64,000 bases of DNA from Pseudomonas hormoni (GTDB lineage: Bacteria > Pseudomonadota > Gammaproteobacteria > Pseudomonadales > Pseudomonadaceae): contig NZ_CP075566.1 of assembly GCF_018502625.1 (NCBI RefSeq), positions 2,361,001 through 2,425,000 on the forward strand. The letters run 5' to 3'. Both the position numbers and the translations under genes were made by a program. Under the pieces are notes generated by a model, which saw nothing but the letters and a program-made list of their open reading frames with translations, was not told where the DNA came from and searched no databases. Positions 12,227-20,077 of this stretch are shown here, in pieces; the first letter of the stretch is position 1, and every line of letters begins with the position of its first letter.

Positions 12227-12973
12227 CTACTGCATGTTCATGCCGCCGTTCACCGAGAAGTCGGCGCCGGTGCTGTAGCCCGATTCATCGGAAGCCAGCC
12301 AGGCAACGATCGAAGCGATTTCTTCGGGTTGGCCGAGGCGCCCGACCGGGGTGGCTGCAATCATGGTGTCGAGGATGTCCGGGCGGATGGCCGCGGTCAT
12401 GCTGGTCTGGATGTAACCCGGCGAGACGGTGTTGACGGTCACGCCCTTGCCGGACACTTCCCGTGCCAGTGCCATGGTGAAACCGTGGATGCCGGCTTTG
12501 GCCGCGCTGTAGTTGGTCTGGCCGAACTGGCCACGCTGACCGTTGATCGAGGAGATATTGATCACTCGTCCCCAGCCTTTGGCCAACATCCCTTCAATCA
12601 CCTGCTTGGTGGTGTTGAACACGCCGCTCAGGTTGGTGCCGATGACCGCGTTCCAGTCCTCGGGCGTCAGCTTGCGAAAAGAGGCATCACGCGTGATGCC
12701 GGCGTTATTGACCAGCACATCGATCGGGCCGAATTGTTCGCGCGCCATCTCGAAGGCCTTGCGCGTCGACTCCCAATTGGTGATGTCGCCGTAGATGCAC
12801 TCGAACTGATAACCCGCCGCCAACTGAGTGGCAATCCAGTCGTTCTTGCGGGCGGAATCAGCGCTGCAACCGACGATGACCTTGAATCCTTCCTTGTACA
12901 GGCGCTGGCTTATCGCCGTGCCAATCCCACCCATACCACCCGTGACCAACGCAATACGACCAAGCGACTTCAT
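12227..12973 (-). CDS. phbB: Acetoacetyl-CoA reductase (NADPH)
   Basis: A short-chain dehydrogenase that reduces acetoacetyl-CoA to (R)-3-hydroxybutyryl-CoA. The 248 residues contain the nucleotide-binding TGGMGGIG (11-18), NNAG and the catalytic YSAAK. The ATG at 12973 has GGAG upstream and gives MKSLGRIALVTGG; the frame stays open for 153 bases upstream without family sequence. First gene of phbB-phbA-phbC, divergent from phbR. A TTGC-N3-GCAA palindrome at 12996-13006 lies 23 bases before the start and may be a PhaR site. Confidence 0.94.
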   Translation of the reverse strand: MKSLGRIALVTGGMGGIGTAISQRLYKEGFKVIVGCSADSARKNDWIATQLAAGYQFECIYGDITNWESTRKAFEMAREQFGPIDVLVNNAGITRDASFRKLTPEDWNAVIGTNLSGVFNTTKQVIEGMLAKGWGRVINISSINGQRGQFGQTNYSAAKAGIHGFTMALAREVSGKGVTVNTVSPGYIQTSMTAAIRPDILDTMIAATPVGRLGQPEEIASIVAWLASDESGYSTGADFSVNGGMNMQ

Positions 12974-12995
12974 AAGCTCCAATCCTTTTTGTATT

Positions 12996-13006
12996 TTGCG
13001 CTGCAA
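12996..13006. promoter_or_regulatory. TGC-N3-GCA palindrome in phbB leader, candidate PhaR operator
   Basis: TTGC-GCT-GCAA is centred 28 bases upstream of the phbB ATG. The same TGC-N3-GCA core occurs twice upstream of the phasin gene, and PhaR-type repressors are known to favour TGC-rich palindromes. Binding is inferred. Confidence 0.5.
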
Positions 13007-13254
13007 GATGAGGGAGGATTGTTCGGTATTGGCGCGGGATGCGGAAGTGTTGGGAGGTGACGGGCTGGTGTCCAAAGGTGCCATGTCCGGTTTAGTTGCA
13101 TCTGGGCGACGAATGGCCTGAAACATGGCTAAAAATGAGGATTACCTATACTGGGATCAATATTGGCAACTGAACTACCCGTTAGTCTTTGATTTATCGC
13201 AGATCCGTATGGCTCCGGACAGGATGTTCGGTTCCACAGGTCATTGAGGACGCC

Positions 13255-14292
13255 ATGTATAGAATGAGTTCAGGCTATGCCAGCGTGCTGGTAAATACGC
13301 TCTCGGCTCAAGGACTGGATGTTGCCAGTCTGTGTCGGGAGGCTGGACTAGACGTTAATCTCGCAAACAAACCAGGAGAGTTTTGCGAGCGAAAGGCCAT
13401 CTATCGACTCTGGGAACTGGCCACTGAGGCCTCGGGCGATCCGGACATTGGCTTACGGGCCTATGGCAGTTTCCACCCCGGCAGCTTTCAGATCGTCGGC
13501 TACACAATGATGTCCAGCCTGAATCTGAAAAAAGCCCTTGAACGCCTGGTCCGTTTCAGTCCGTTGATTGGCACCGGGTTCAGCCTTTTCTTCACTTCGG
13601 AACAGCAACATTACCGTCTGTCCGGGCTCGACCATCAGCAGCAGGGTTCGGTCAAACCGCGCCAATACACCGATGCCGGGCTCGCGTCATTGCTGGGTTT
13701 CTGTCGCAAGCTGTCGGGCGGCAACACACCGCAACCCTTGAGTGTCGAATTCACCTATCCCAAACCTGAAGACATCTCCGAGCATCGACGGCTGTTTGGT
13801 TGCAATCTGCATTTCGACGCGCCTTACGACAGCATTTTGTTTGACGGGCAGGAGCTGATGCGGCCGCTGAGCATGGCCAACGAAGCGTTGGCGGTGCTGC
13901 ATGACAGTTTTGCCGAGGCGCAACTGGACCTGCTGTTTGGTTTTTGCATTGTCGGCCGGATTCGCGCGCTGGTTACCGAGCGCTTGAGTCAGGGGCAGGG
14001 GCAGTGCGACATGGAGTCGATCGCGGCAGCCTTGAACATCAGCAAGCGAACGCTGCAACGTGCGCTGGAAAAGGAAGGGACACAATTCAAGGATGTGCTG
14101 AACGCGGTGCGTCGACAACTGGCCGATTTCTACCTGCGTCATTCTCACTTCAACATGAAGCATGTCGCGTATCTCCTTGGTTTTCATGACCACAGCAGCT
14201 TCAACAAAGCCTGTAGCCGCTGGTTTGGCATGACACCGGGTCAGTACCGCTCCGATGAATCGTTCGAGATCGAGGAAGCCGCACCGGTGTGA
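13255..14292 (+). CDS. phbR: AraC-family regulator of the phb locus
   Basis: A 345-residue regulator with an N-terminal arabinose-binding-like domain and a C-terminal AraC DNA-binding domain. The first helix-turn-helix is near ESIAAALNISKRTLQRAL and the second near VAYLLGFHDHSSFNKACSRWFG, which is followed by TPGQYR. The ATG at 13255 follows a GAGGA site; an in-frame upstream ATG gives an unrelated extension. It is divergent from phbB, as described for phbR of Pseudomonas sp. 61-3, where it is proposed to activate phbBAC. That parallel is the basis for the symbol. Confidence 0.85.
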   Translation: MYRMSSGYASVLVNTLSAQGLDVASLCREAGLDVNLANKPGEFCERKAIYRLWELATEASGDPDIGLRAYGSFHPGSFQIVGYTMMSSLNLKKALERLVRFSPLIGTGFSLFFTSEQQHYRLSGLDHQQQGSVKPRQYTDAGLASLLGFCRKLSGGNTPQPLSVEFTYPKPEDISEHRRLFGCNLHFDAPYDSILFDGQELMRPLSMANEALAVLHDSFAEAQLDLLFGFCIVGRIRALVTERLSQGQGQCDMESIAAALNISKRTLQRALEKEGTQFKDVLNAVRRQLADFYLRHSHFNMKHVAYLLGFHDHSSFNKACSRWFGMTPGQYRSDESFEIEEAAPV

Positions 14293-14342
14293 TGCGGTGC
14301 TTGTCAGTGCTTGAGCCTGGTCCACCATTTTGTAAGCAATGA

Positions 14343-14470
14343 ATCCCCTGTGGGAGCGAACCTGTGTGGCGAGGGAGCTTGCTCCCGCTGGGTCGCGAAG
14401 CGGCCCCAAAGCTTTGCGACTGCTTCGCAGCCGAGCGGGAGCAAGCTCCTCGCCACAGACATACACACAG
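14343..14470. repeat. REP element with long hairpin
   Basis: A CTGTGGGAGCGAACC core is followed by a long imperfect inverted repeat. TGTGGCGAGGGAGCTTGC from 14364 pairs with GCAAGCTCCTCGCCACA ending at 14457, with inner arms around GCGAAGC/GCTTCGC. It sits between the convergent phbR and DUF3141 genes and could limit read-through. Confidence 0.8.
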
Positions 14471-14492
14471 GCTCGATCACACAGGTTGCTCA

Positions 14493-17033
14493 TCATGGTG
14501 CAGGCGGTTTCTTCGCGCCTTTTTTGCCCTTCGCGGGTTTGCGCGTTTTTGTCGGCGTTACCGGGGCAGTCGGCTCAGCGACGACGACCGGAGCTTTTTG
14601 CTTGACCGGCTCTGGAACGACGACCGGGGCTTTTTGCTTGACCGGCTCTGGTGCGACGACCGGAGCTTTTTGCTTGACCGGCTCTGGTACAACGACCGGA
14701 GTTTTCGGCTTGATCGGCTCCGGGGTTATCGCCGGGATTTTCTCCACGACAACATCGGCTTCACCTGAAGGCTGAGTCAGGCTGAACCCCGGCAGCGGCA
14801 CATCGAGCAGTGTGTGCAATTCACACCAGAACGGGTTGTCTGCGCCGCTGGTCAACAGTTCCGGCAGCAAATTGGCGACGGCCGCCAGCACTTGTTGGCG
14901 TTCTTCGGGCTCAACCAGCATCAGGGGCAAGCTGTGCAGGCTTTCCTGCGGGTGGGTGGCGACCAGCAGTTTTTGCAGGCGAAGGGTTTCGCGCAGGTCC
15001 AGCGGCTCGGCACTGTAGTCCTGCAGCAGCACTTGCAATTGCAGGATCAGTTTCTCGACGCTTTGCTTGCCCGGCTCATCGCTGTCACGGCCCAGCAGGA
15101 ACAGGATCCGGATCAAGGCTTCCATCAAACCGCCAAGGGGCAGGGCGTCCTGAAGGCGTTGGGTCAGAACTTTATCGTGCTGCCTGGCATGCGCCTGGAG
15201 ATCTCGCCCCGGGGTATTGCCGGCGAGGCTATTGAGTACGCCATACACGCCGTAAAAACTCATCTCCTGAGCGGCATCACGCAGGTCCCGATAGCCATTC
15301 AAGGCATCCTGTACCTGGTTGGAAAACAGTTCCTGCCAGGCCAGCAACGGATTGGACGGGCTGGCGGGATGTCGATCCTTGCTCACTTGAGCGGCACTGC
15401 CTGCCAGCCACCAGAGCGCCGGGTTCAGGCTGTTCCACATCACTTGTTGCTGGTGGAACGGATGGGCCTTGCGCATCATTTCGGCGGTCGGCTCGTTGAT
15501 CAACTGACGCAACCACGGCCGTACAAATCCGTCATAAAGCGTGTTGTTGAAATCAGAGGCACGTTCGACCAGTGCGAATTCGCGATCGTCGTCACGGGGC
15601 GGCTGCACTTTGCCGTGGATGTCAGCGATACGCCGTCGCTCGAAACGCACGGCGTACGGCGTATCCGAGTTTTCCGGCAGGTCATCGATGAGCATTTCAT
15701 AGAGCCCGCCCGGCAGTTCATTGATCGTGTCGACCGCGCCCAGCAACTCACGGTGTTCACGCCGCGCCACTTCACCCGACACGAAGATGCCCAGATGACC
15801 GATGCTCGCGTGCCGCAGGTAAACGATAGTGCGACCGGCATTTTGCAGGGCGAGATCGCTGGGATAGACGTCGGTGATCCAGTCCAGCGCCTGCTGCGGC
15901 GAGGTGATGTTGTCGCCATAGGAGCAGAACACCACCACCGGCACTTCGATGCGTTTGAGGTCGAGCCCGCTGCTCTTGCGCCCAAGGCCGCCGGACAGCT
16001 GATTGCCGATGAACAGATCGTCGACAATCATCTCGATCTCTTCACCATTGAGCAGGGTCGGGCTGCCCCACCAGCGTTCGAAATCCAGAAAGCGCGGTGC
16101 TTCGCTGTCGACTTCGCTGAACAGGTGGTAGTACTTACCCCACCAGGTGTTGGCCGGGTCGAGGCTTTCGAAATTGCTCACCAGCCAGGTGCCGTCGAAA
16201 CGGTCATTGCCCAGGTCGCTGCCCAGGCGCGCCATCCAGCCGCCACCCAGCAAACCGCCGGTGTAGCGCATCGGATTGCGCCCATTGACGCCGGCCCAGT
16301 ACGACAAAGGCGCGCCATTGACGATGATCAGTCCTGGCAGTTCCGGGCGGGTCGCCGCCAGGCCCATCAATGCCCATCCGGCCTGGCAGTTGCCGATCAC
16401 CACGGGTTTGGCGCTGGCGGGATGTCGCGCGCTGACCTCTTCGAGGAACCGCGCCTGGGCTTCAACGATGTCCGCCAGGGTTTGCCCCGGGCGTGGCGAA
16501 TGGCTGAACGAGATGAAATAAGTCGGATGGCCGGCGCGCAGGCTTTCGCCGATGACCGAATCCTGTTTGAAACCGCCAATCCCCGAGCCGTGACCGCCGC
16601 GCGGGTCAATGATGATCACCGGCTGTTTTTTGCTGTCGAGCCGTTGCCCGGGGCCCGCGAGGATCTGCAGCAACGAGTAGTTGACCGGGCGAAGCAGGTC
16701 TTCACCGGCGACCAGGGTTTCATGATTGAACTTGAGCAGCAGCGGATACCCGGCGCGTTCGTGGGCCAGGGTGTTGTCACCGCGCTGACGCAAGGTGTCC
16801 CAGAACAGCACGCTGCGTTGGCCCAGGTCGGTGACGTATTCCTGCCAGTCAGCGCCGGTCGGCTGTTTAAGCAGCCCAAGGCTTGAAGGCGCGTAGGTTT
16901 TGGCCTGGCGCTGTTGAGCGGCGTCGAGAACGTTGAGGGTGTTGAGGCGCTGGAGATGGTTCAGGTGCTCAAACAAACCGGACGGAGCTGAAAGCCCTTC
17001 ATCTTGCAGCGCAATATTTTCTTCCTGACCCAT
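14493..17033 (-). CDS. DUF3141 alpha/beta-hydrolase (PHA-synthetase-like) with Lys/Pro/Val repeat tail
   Basis: An 846-residue protein. Residues of about 60-450 form an alpha/beta-hydrolase resembling PHA synthases (VIIIDPRGGHGSGIGGFK; a GNCQAGWALMG box in the lipase-box position; a PVVVFCSYGDNITSPQQ Asp region; a HASIGHLGIF His). A helical region follows to about residue 760. The last 80 or so residues contain several near-identical EPVKQKAPVV units and end in a very basic KTRKPAKGKKGAKK tail. The family is annotated as poly(3-hydroxyalkanoate) synthetase-like, but polymerase activity is unproven. It is divergent from the phasin gene, sharing a 243-base region with putative PhaR sites. Confidence 0.82.
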   Translation of the reverse strand: MGQEENIALQDEGLSAPSGLFEHLNHLQRLNTLNVLDAAQQRQAKTYAPSSLGLLKQPTGADWQEYVTDLGQRSVLFWDTLRQRGDNTLAHERAGYPLLLKFNHETLVAGEDLLRPVNYSLLQILAGPGQRLDSKKQPVIIIDPRGGHGSGIGGFKQDSVIGESLRAGHPTYFISFSHSPRPGQTLADIVEAQARFLEEVSARHPASAKPVVIGNCQAGWALMGLAATRPELPGLIIVNGAPLSYWAGVNGRNPMRYTGGLLGGGWMARLGSDLGNDRFDGTWLVSNFESLDPANTWWGKYYHLFSEVDSEAPRFLDFERWWGSPTLLNGEEIEMIVDDLFIGNQLSGGLGRKSSGLDLKRIEVPVVVFCSYGDNITSPQQALDWITDVYPSDLALQNAGRTIVYLRHASIGHLGIFVSGEVARREHRELLGAVDTINELPGGLYEMLIDDLPENSDTPYAVRFERRRIADIHGKVQPPRDDDREFALVERASDFNNTLYDGFVRPWLRQLINEPTAEMMRKAHPFHQQQVMWNSLNPALWWLAGSAAQVSKDRHPASPSNPLLAWQELFSNQVQDALNGYRDLRDAAQEMSFYGVYGVLNSLAGNTPGRDLQAHARQHDKVLTQRLQDALPLGGLMEALIRILFLLGRDSDEPGKQSVEKLILQLQVLLQDYSAEPLDLRETLRLQKLLVATHPQESLHSLPLMLVEPEERQQVLAAVANLLPELLTSGADNPFWCELHTLLDVPLPGFSLTQPSGEADVVVEKIPAITPEPIKPKTPVVVPEPVKQKAPVVAPEPVKQKAPVVVPEPVKQKAPVVVAEPTAPVTPTKTRKPAKGKKGAKKPPAP
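14500..14735 (-). repeat. Coding tandem repeats (EPVKQKAPVV units)
   Basis: Three close copies of a 42-48 base unit, plus degenerate flanking copies, run through about 14580-14720. The plus strand repeats GCTTTTTGCTTGACCGGCTC. They encode Pro-Val-Lys repeats at the C-terminus of the DUF3141 protein and may vary in number between strains. Confidence 0.75.
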
Positions 17034-17144
17034 CGTGAACTCCTGACGCCATGCGTGGGAATGTCGTCCTGACTAATAGAAGCCAAGCCGGCCATTTGAT
17101 TGTCACGAGTGTATAGGGAATATCAGCCGAGGAAGCGAACTTTA

Positions 17145-17159
17145 TTGTGCGCCGCACAA
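17145..17159. promoter_or_regulatory. Candidate PhaR operator 1 (phasin/DUF3141 divergent region)
   Basis: Perfect palindrome TTGTGC-GCC-GCACAA about 118 bases before the phasin ATG. A related element lies 36 bases downstream and another before phbB. Phasin genes are the classic targets of PhaR repressors, and phaR is the adjacent gene. Confidence 0.55.
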
Positions 17160-17180
17160 AATAGGCGTTGCCAAATAGTT

Positions 17181-17195
17181 TTGTGCACTGCAATA
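17181..17195. promoter_or_regulatory. Candidate PhaR operator 2 (phasin/DUF3141 divergent region)
   Basis: Imperfect palindrome TTGTGC-ACT-GCAATA, sharing the TTGTGC left arm and TGC-N3-GCA core with 17145-17159. Centre-to-centre spacing is 36 bases, which would place dimers near the same helix face only approximately. Confidence 0.45.
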
Positions 17196-17276
17196 TCAAA
17201 CCCAGCGCGATGACTGGCAGGATCGCTATCGCGTCCTCAGGCCCATCCGGGCCTTCCAGTACCAGGAGATTCAAGC

Positions 17277-17846
17277 ATGTCTTTTTTCAACCCGGAAAAT
17301 CTGCAAACTGCTCAGAAAGCCAACCTCGACCTGTTGCAGCAAATCAGCGGCAAAGTGTTCGCCAGCGTTGAACAGCTGAGCCAGTTGCAGTTCAAGGCAC
17401 TGCGTGACTCCACCGAAGAGCACTTCGAAGGCGTGCGCAAGCTGCTGGCCGTCCGTGATGCACAAGGTTTTGCTGATTTGCAGGCGTCGTTCACCCAGCC
17501 GAGCGCGCAAAGCGAACGCCTGGCGGAGTTCAATCGCCAGGTTCAGGCGCTGATCGTGGGCACGCAGTCGGACATCGCCAAACTGACGTCGAGTCAGGTC
17601 GAGGCGGGCACCCAGCAGGTGAATGAGTTTATTGAATCGATCAGCAAGAATGCACCGGCCGGCTCCGAGCCTGTAGTGGCTGCATTCAAGTCCGGCCTGG
17701 CGAATGCCAGTACCGTGTTTGAAAGCGCACAGAAAGCCGTGAAACAGGCTTCAGATGTGGCTCAGAACAATTTTGACGCCGCCACTGCCGCTGCCGCCAA
17801 AGCAGCGCCAGAAGCCAGCGCCAAGGCCACCAGCGGTAACAAGTAA
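17277..17846 (+). CDS. phaP: Phasin family protein
   Basis: A 189-residue amphipathic, helix-rich protein of the phasin_2 type that coats PHB granules. It opens MSFFNPENLQTAQKAN and is rich in Gln, Ala and Lys, with heptad-like helices and an Ala/Lys/Ser-rich tail (roughly residues 165-189). It has no membrane helix or signal. ATG follows a spaced GGAG. It is divergent from the DUF3141 gene and convergent with phaR, and a strong terminator begins 24 bases after its stop. Two TGC-N3-GCA palindromes upstream suggest repression by PhaR in the absence of granules. Confidence 0.92.
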   Translation: MSFFNPENLQTAQKANLDLLQQISGKVFASVEQLSQLQFKALRDSTEEHFEGVRKLLAVRDAQGFADLQASFTQPSAQSERLAEFNRQVQALIVGTQSDIAKLTSSQVEAGTQQVNEFIESISKNAPAGSEPVVAAFKSGLANASTVFESAQKAVKQASDVAQNNFDAATAAAAKAAPEASAKATSGNK

Positions 17847-17869
17847 GTCAAATCAGGCTGGCAGCACCG

Positions 17870-17905
17870 ATGGCGACGGGTTTATTCCCCGTCGCCATTT
17901 TTTTT
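17870..17905 (+). terminator. Strong intrinsic terminator after phaP
   Basis: An 11-bp stem (ATGGCGACGGG with CCCGTCGCCAT), 7-base loop and a run of 8 T residues on the plus strand. It overlaps the end of the convergent phaR gene, whose stop codon lies in the loop. On the minus strand no T-run follows, so it serves the phasin transcript. Confidence 0.9.
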
Positions 17906-18439
17906 CGTGCCGTTTTCGCTTTCAGGTTTGCCGGTGAACAGGCCAAACATGTTTTGCGTGTTCAGGTAGAGCGCCTTGGACTGGTCGACATACTGGCGCA
18001 TCAGGTCCTTCATGACCGGGGCCTGCTGGTGCATGAAAGTGCTCCAGGCTTCGGAGGATTGCGCGCCGGTCTGGGACTGGATATCGATCACGGTCTGAAT
18101 GCTTTTGTCGAGGTAGCTGCCCAGCACACCCTGATAAGGACCGTAGAACTGGATAATCCCCATCAGCATCTCGCTGGTGAAGATCGGCTCACCGCCGCTT
18201 TCCGCTTCCAGAATCACCTGCAGCAGGATGCTGCGAGTCAGATCCTCGCCAGACTTGGCATCGACCACCTGAAACGAAACCTTATCGACGACCAACTGGC
18301 GTATGTCCGCGAGCGTCAGGTGACTGCTGGTGTGGGTGTCATACAGTCGGCGATTGGGATACTTCTTGATCAGGCGGGGAGTGTTCCGACTGTTATCTGG
18401 CATGCGGGGCGTCTCGTGGCGAGCCTGGTTTGCAGGCAT
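17882..18439 (-). CDS. phaR: Polyhydroxyalkanoate synthesis repressor PhaR
   Basis: A cytoplasmic DNA- and granule-binding repressor of 185 residues. The N-terminal PHB_acc_N domain contains the signature RLIKKYPNRRLYDT (about residues 22-35), followed by the PHB accumulation domain (for example GIIQFYGPYQGVLGSYLDKSI). The start at 18439 has AGGT six bases upstream; the in-frame ATG at 18403 is also possible and would shorten it to 173 residues. Convergent with the phasin gene. PhaR classically detaches from phasin promoters when it binds nascent PHB. Confidence 0.93.
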   Translation of the reverse strand: MPANQARHETPRMPDNSRNTPRLIKKYPNRRLYDTHTSSHLTLADIRQLVVDKVSFQVVDAKSGEDLTRSILLQVILEAESGGEPIFTSEMLMGIIQFYGPYQGVLGSYLDKSIQTVIDIQSQTGAQSSEAWSTFMHQQAPVMKDLMRQYVDQSKALYLNTQNMFGLFTGKPESENGTKKNGDGE

Positions 18440-18516
18440 CTTAACCTACTATGGCTGCGGCCGCGGGATGGTGTCGGGGGAGGGAAGCCAGGTTCAGCAT
18501 CTTTAGTGCTTCTGAG

Positions 18517-18605
18517 GCCGTCTTCGCGAACAAGCCCGCTCCCACAGGGGATTTGTGAACACTGAAGATCCAATGTGGGAGCGAGCCTGCTCGCGATGAG
18601 GCCCG
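18517..18605. repeat. REPIN pair
   Basis: Two oppositely oriented REP cores: CGAACAAGCCCGCTCCCACAG near 18526-18546 and GTGGGAGCGAGCCTGCTCGCGATG near 18575-18598. It lies between phaR and the oprD terminator. Confidence 0.8.
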
Positions 18606-18630
18606 CCGTCACAATGAAAATCCACAATAG

Positions 18631-18667
18631 AAAAGAGGACTGCGCCGTCGAGCGAGTCCTCTTTTTT
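18631..18667. terminator. Bidirectional intrinsic terminator after second oprD gene
   Basis: AAAAGAGGACT pairs with AGTCCTCTTTT. T-runs flank it in both directions (seven T on the plus strand, four on the minus strand). It lies 15 bases beyond the oprD stop. Confidence 0.8.
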
Positions 18668-18681
18668 AAACCTGAATCGAG

Positions 18682-19950
18682 TTACCAGATCGGCAACGTG
18701 TAACTGACAATCAAACGGTTTTCATCGAGGTCGCTGCCAAAATTGGTCGAGCGCACCGTCGCGTTGCGCCACTTCACCCCGACATTTTTCAGCGGCCCGC
18801 TCTGCACGACATACCCGATGTCGGTATCGCGCTCCCACTCCTTGCCTTCCGGGCGGTTGCCGCCCAGGTCGATATTGTCACCAGTGATATAGCGCGTCAT
18901 GAACGTCAGGCCCGGCACGCCCATCGCGGCAAAATTGTAGTCGTAACGCGTCTGCCAGGATTTTTCATCCTTGCTGGCGAAGTCGCCGATCTGCACGAAG
19001 TTCACCAGGAACGCATCGGTGCCATTGACGTAGGCATACCCGGTGTCGCCGCTCATGCCTTGATAACCCAGGCCGAACGCATGCCCGCCGAGGCTGTAGG
19101 TGAACATCGCGCCAATCGCGTTGTTGTCGACATTGCTGCCGCCGTCGTCGGTGGAGCGGGCGAAACGCAAGTCGGTCTTCAGCGACTGGCCGGTGGTGAC
19201 CGGCAATACGTAGGTCAGGTTGACCAGGTGCTGGCTGTAGAAATTGTCGAGGTGACCGTAGCTGTAACCGGTGGCGAGGTTACTGGTCCATTTGTAGTTG
19301 AGGCTGGCGAAATCGAAGCTGTCGCTGTCCAGATGACGGCTGGTGATGCCTTTGGCGCCGGTGCGGGTGATGCCCATGTCCTCGTAGTCCGAGGAGTCGC
19401 GCTGGTTGACCTGCGTCAGTCGTCCGGCATCCACGCTCAGGCCTTCGATTTCCAGGGAGGTCAACTGACCACCCTTGAACGTTTGCGGCAACAGCCGTGA
19501 ATCGTTGGCCAGCACCGTCGGCAATTTGGGCAGCAACGTACCGAGTTTCAGGGTGCTTTTGGAGGCGCGCACTTTGGCGGTCAGGCCCAGTTCACCGTAC
19601 TCGTCCTGAGCACCTTTGCGCGTGTCGCGATGGCGCTGGAGCACACCGGAACCGGCGCGATCCGGACTGGAGTCGAGTTTGACGCCCAGCAGGCCGATCG
19701 TATCGAAGCCGACCCCGATCAAACCCTCGGTAAAGCCGGATTCGTAGCGCAGCAGGAAACCCTGCGCCCATTCCTCCTGTTTCGATTGCGCCGCGTTGGC
19801 CTGACGGTAGTCACGGTTGAAGTAGAAGTTACGCAGCTCGAGGCTGGCCTTGCTGTCCTTGATAAAGTCAGCAGCGGCGGGGGCCGAGAGGCTGATGACA
19901 CCGCCGGCCAGCAACAGTCGGGTAGCGAGAGTTCGGGTGTTGCGATCCAT
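18682..19950 (-). CDS. OprD-family outer-membrane porin (second copy)
   Basis: A 422-residue OprD/Occ barrel. The start at 19950 is supported by an AAAGGGG site and gives MDRNTRTLATRLLLAGGV, a Sec signal peptide ending near APAAADF. Mature landmarks match the first porin: SLELRNFYFNRDYR near the start, EEWAQGFLLRYESGFTEG, and KSWQTRYDYNFAAMGVPGLTFMTRYITG late in the barrel. It ends in a Trp (YTLPIW), an accepted barrel C-terminal residue. Neighbouring genes process short acyl chains and acetate, so a carboxylate substrate is plausible but unproven. Confidence 0.92.
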   Translation of the reverse strand: MDRNTRTLATRLLLAGGVISLSAPAAADFIKDSKASLELRNFYFNRDYRQANAAQSKQEEWAQGFLLRYESGFTEGLIGVGFDTIGLLGVKLDSSPDRAGSGVLQRHRDTRKGAQDEYGELGLTAKVRASKSTLKLGTLLPKLPTVLANDSRLLPQTFKGGQLTSLEIEGLSVDAGRLTQVNQRDSSDYEDMGITRTGAKGITSRHLDSDSFDFASLNYKWTSNLATGYSYGHLDNFYSQHLVNLTYVLPVTTGQSLKTDLRFARSTDDGGSNVDNNAIGAMFTYSLGGHAFGLGYQGMSGDTGYAYVNGTDAFLVNFVQIGDFASKDEKSWQTRYDYNFAAMGVPGLTFMTRYITGDNIDLGGNRPEGKEWERDTDIGYVVQSGPLKNVGVKWRNATVRSTNFGSDLDENRLIVSYTLPIW

Positions 19951-20077
19951 GTGAAGCCCCTTTGTTTTTATTATGGAATGACGGTTTGCGCGACCCTCGC
20001 CAACCGGGCGAGGGCTTATCAATAAAAAACGCGGGCACCGAAAAGAGAGGAGCGTGGCGCCGCGTGCGGTTCAATCG

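Noticed and set aside
14814..16886. 690-codon open frame on the plus strand opposite the DUF3141 gene
   Set aside because: It is the complement of a clear conserved protein, has no ribosome-binding site or recognisable domain, and its composition is a by-product of GC-rich codon use.
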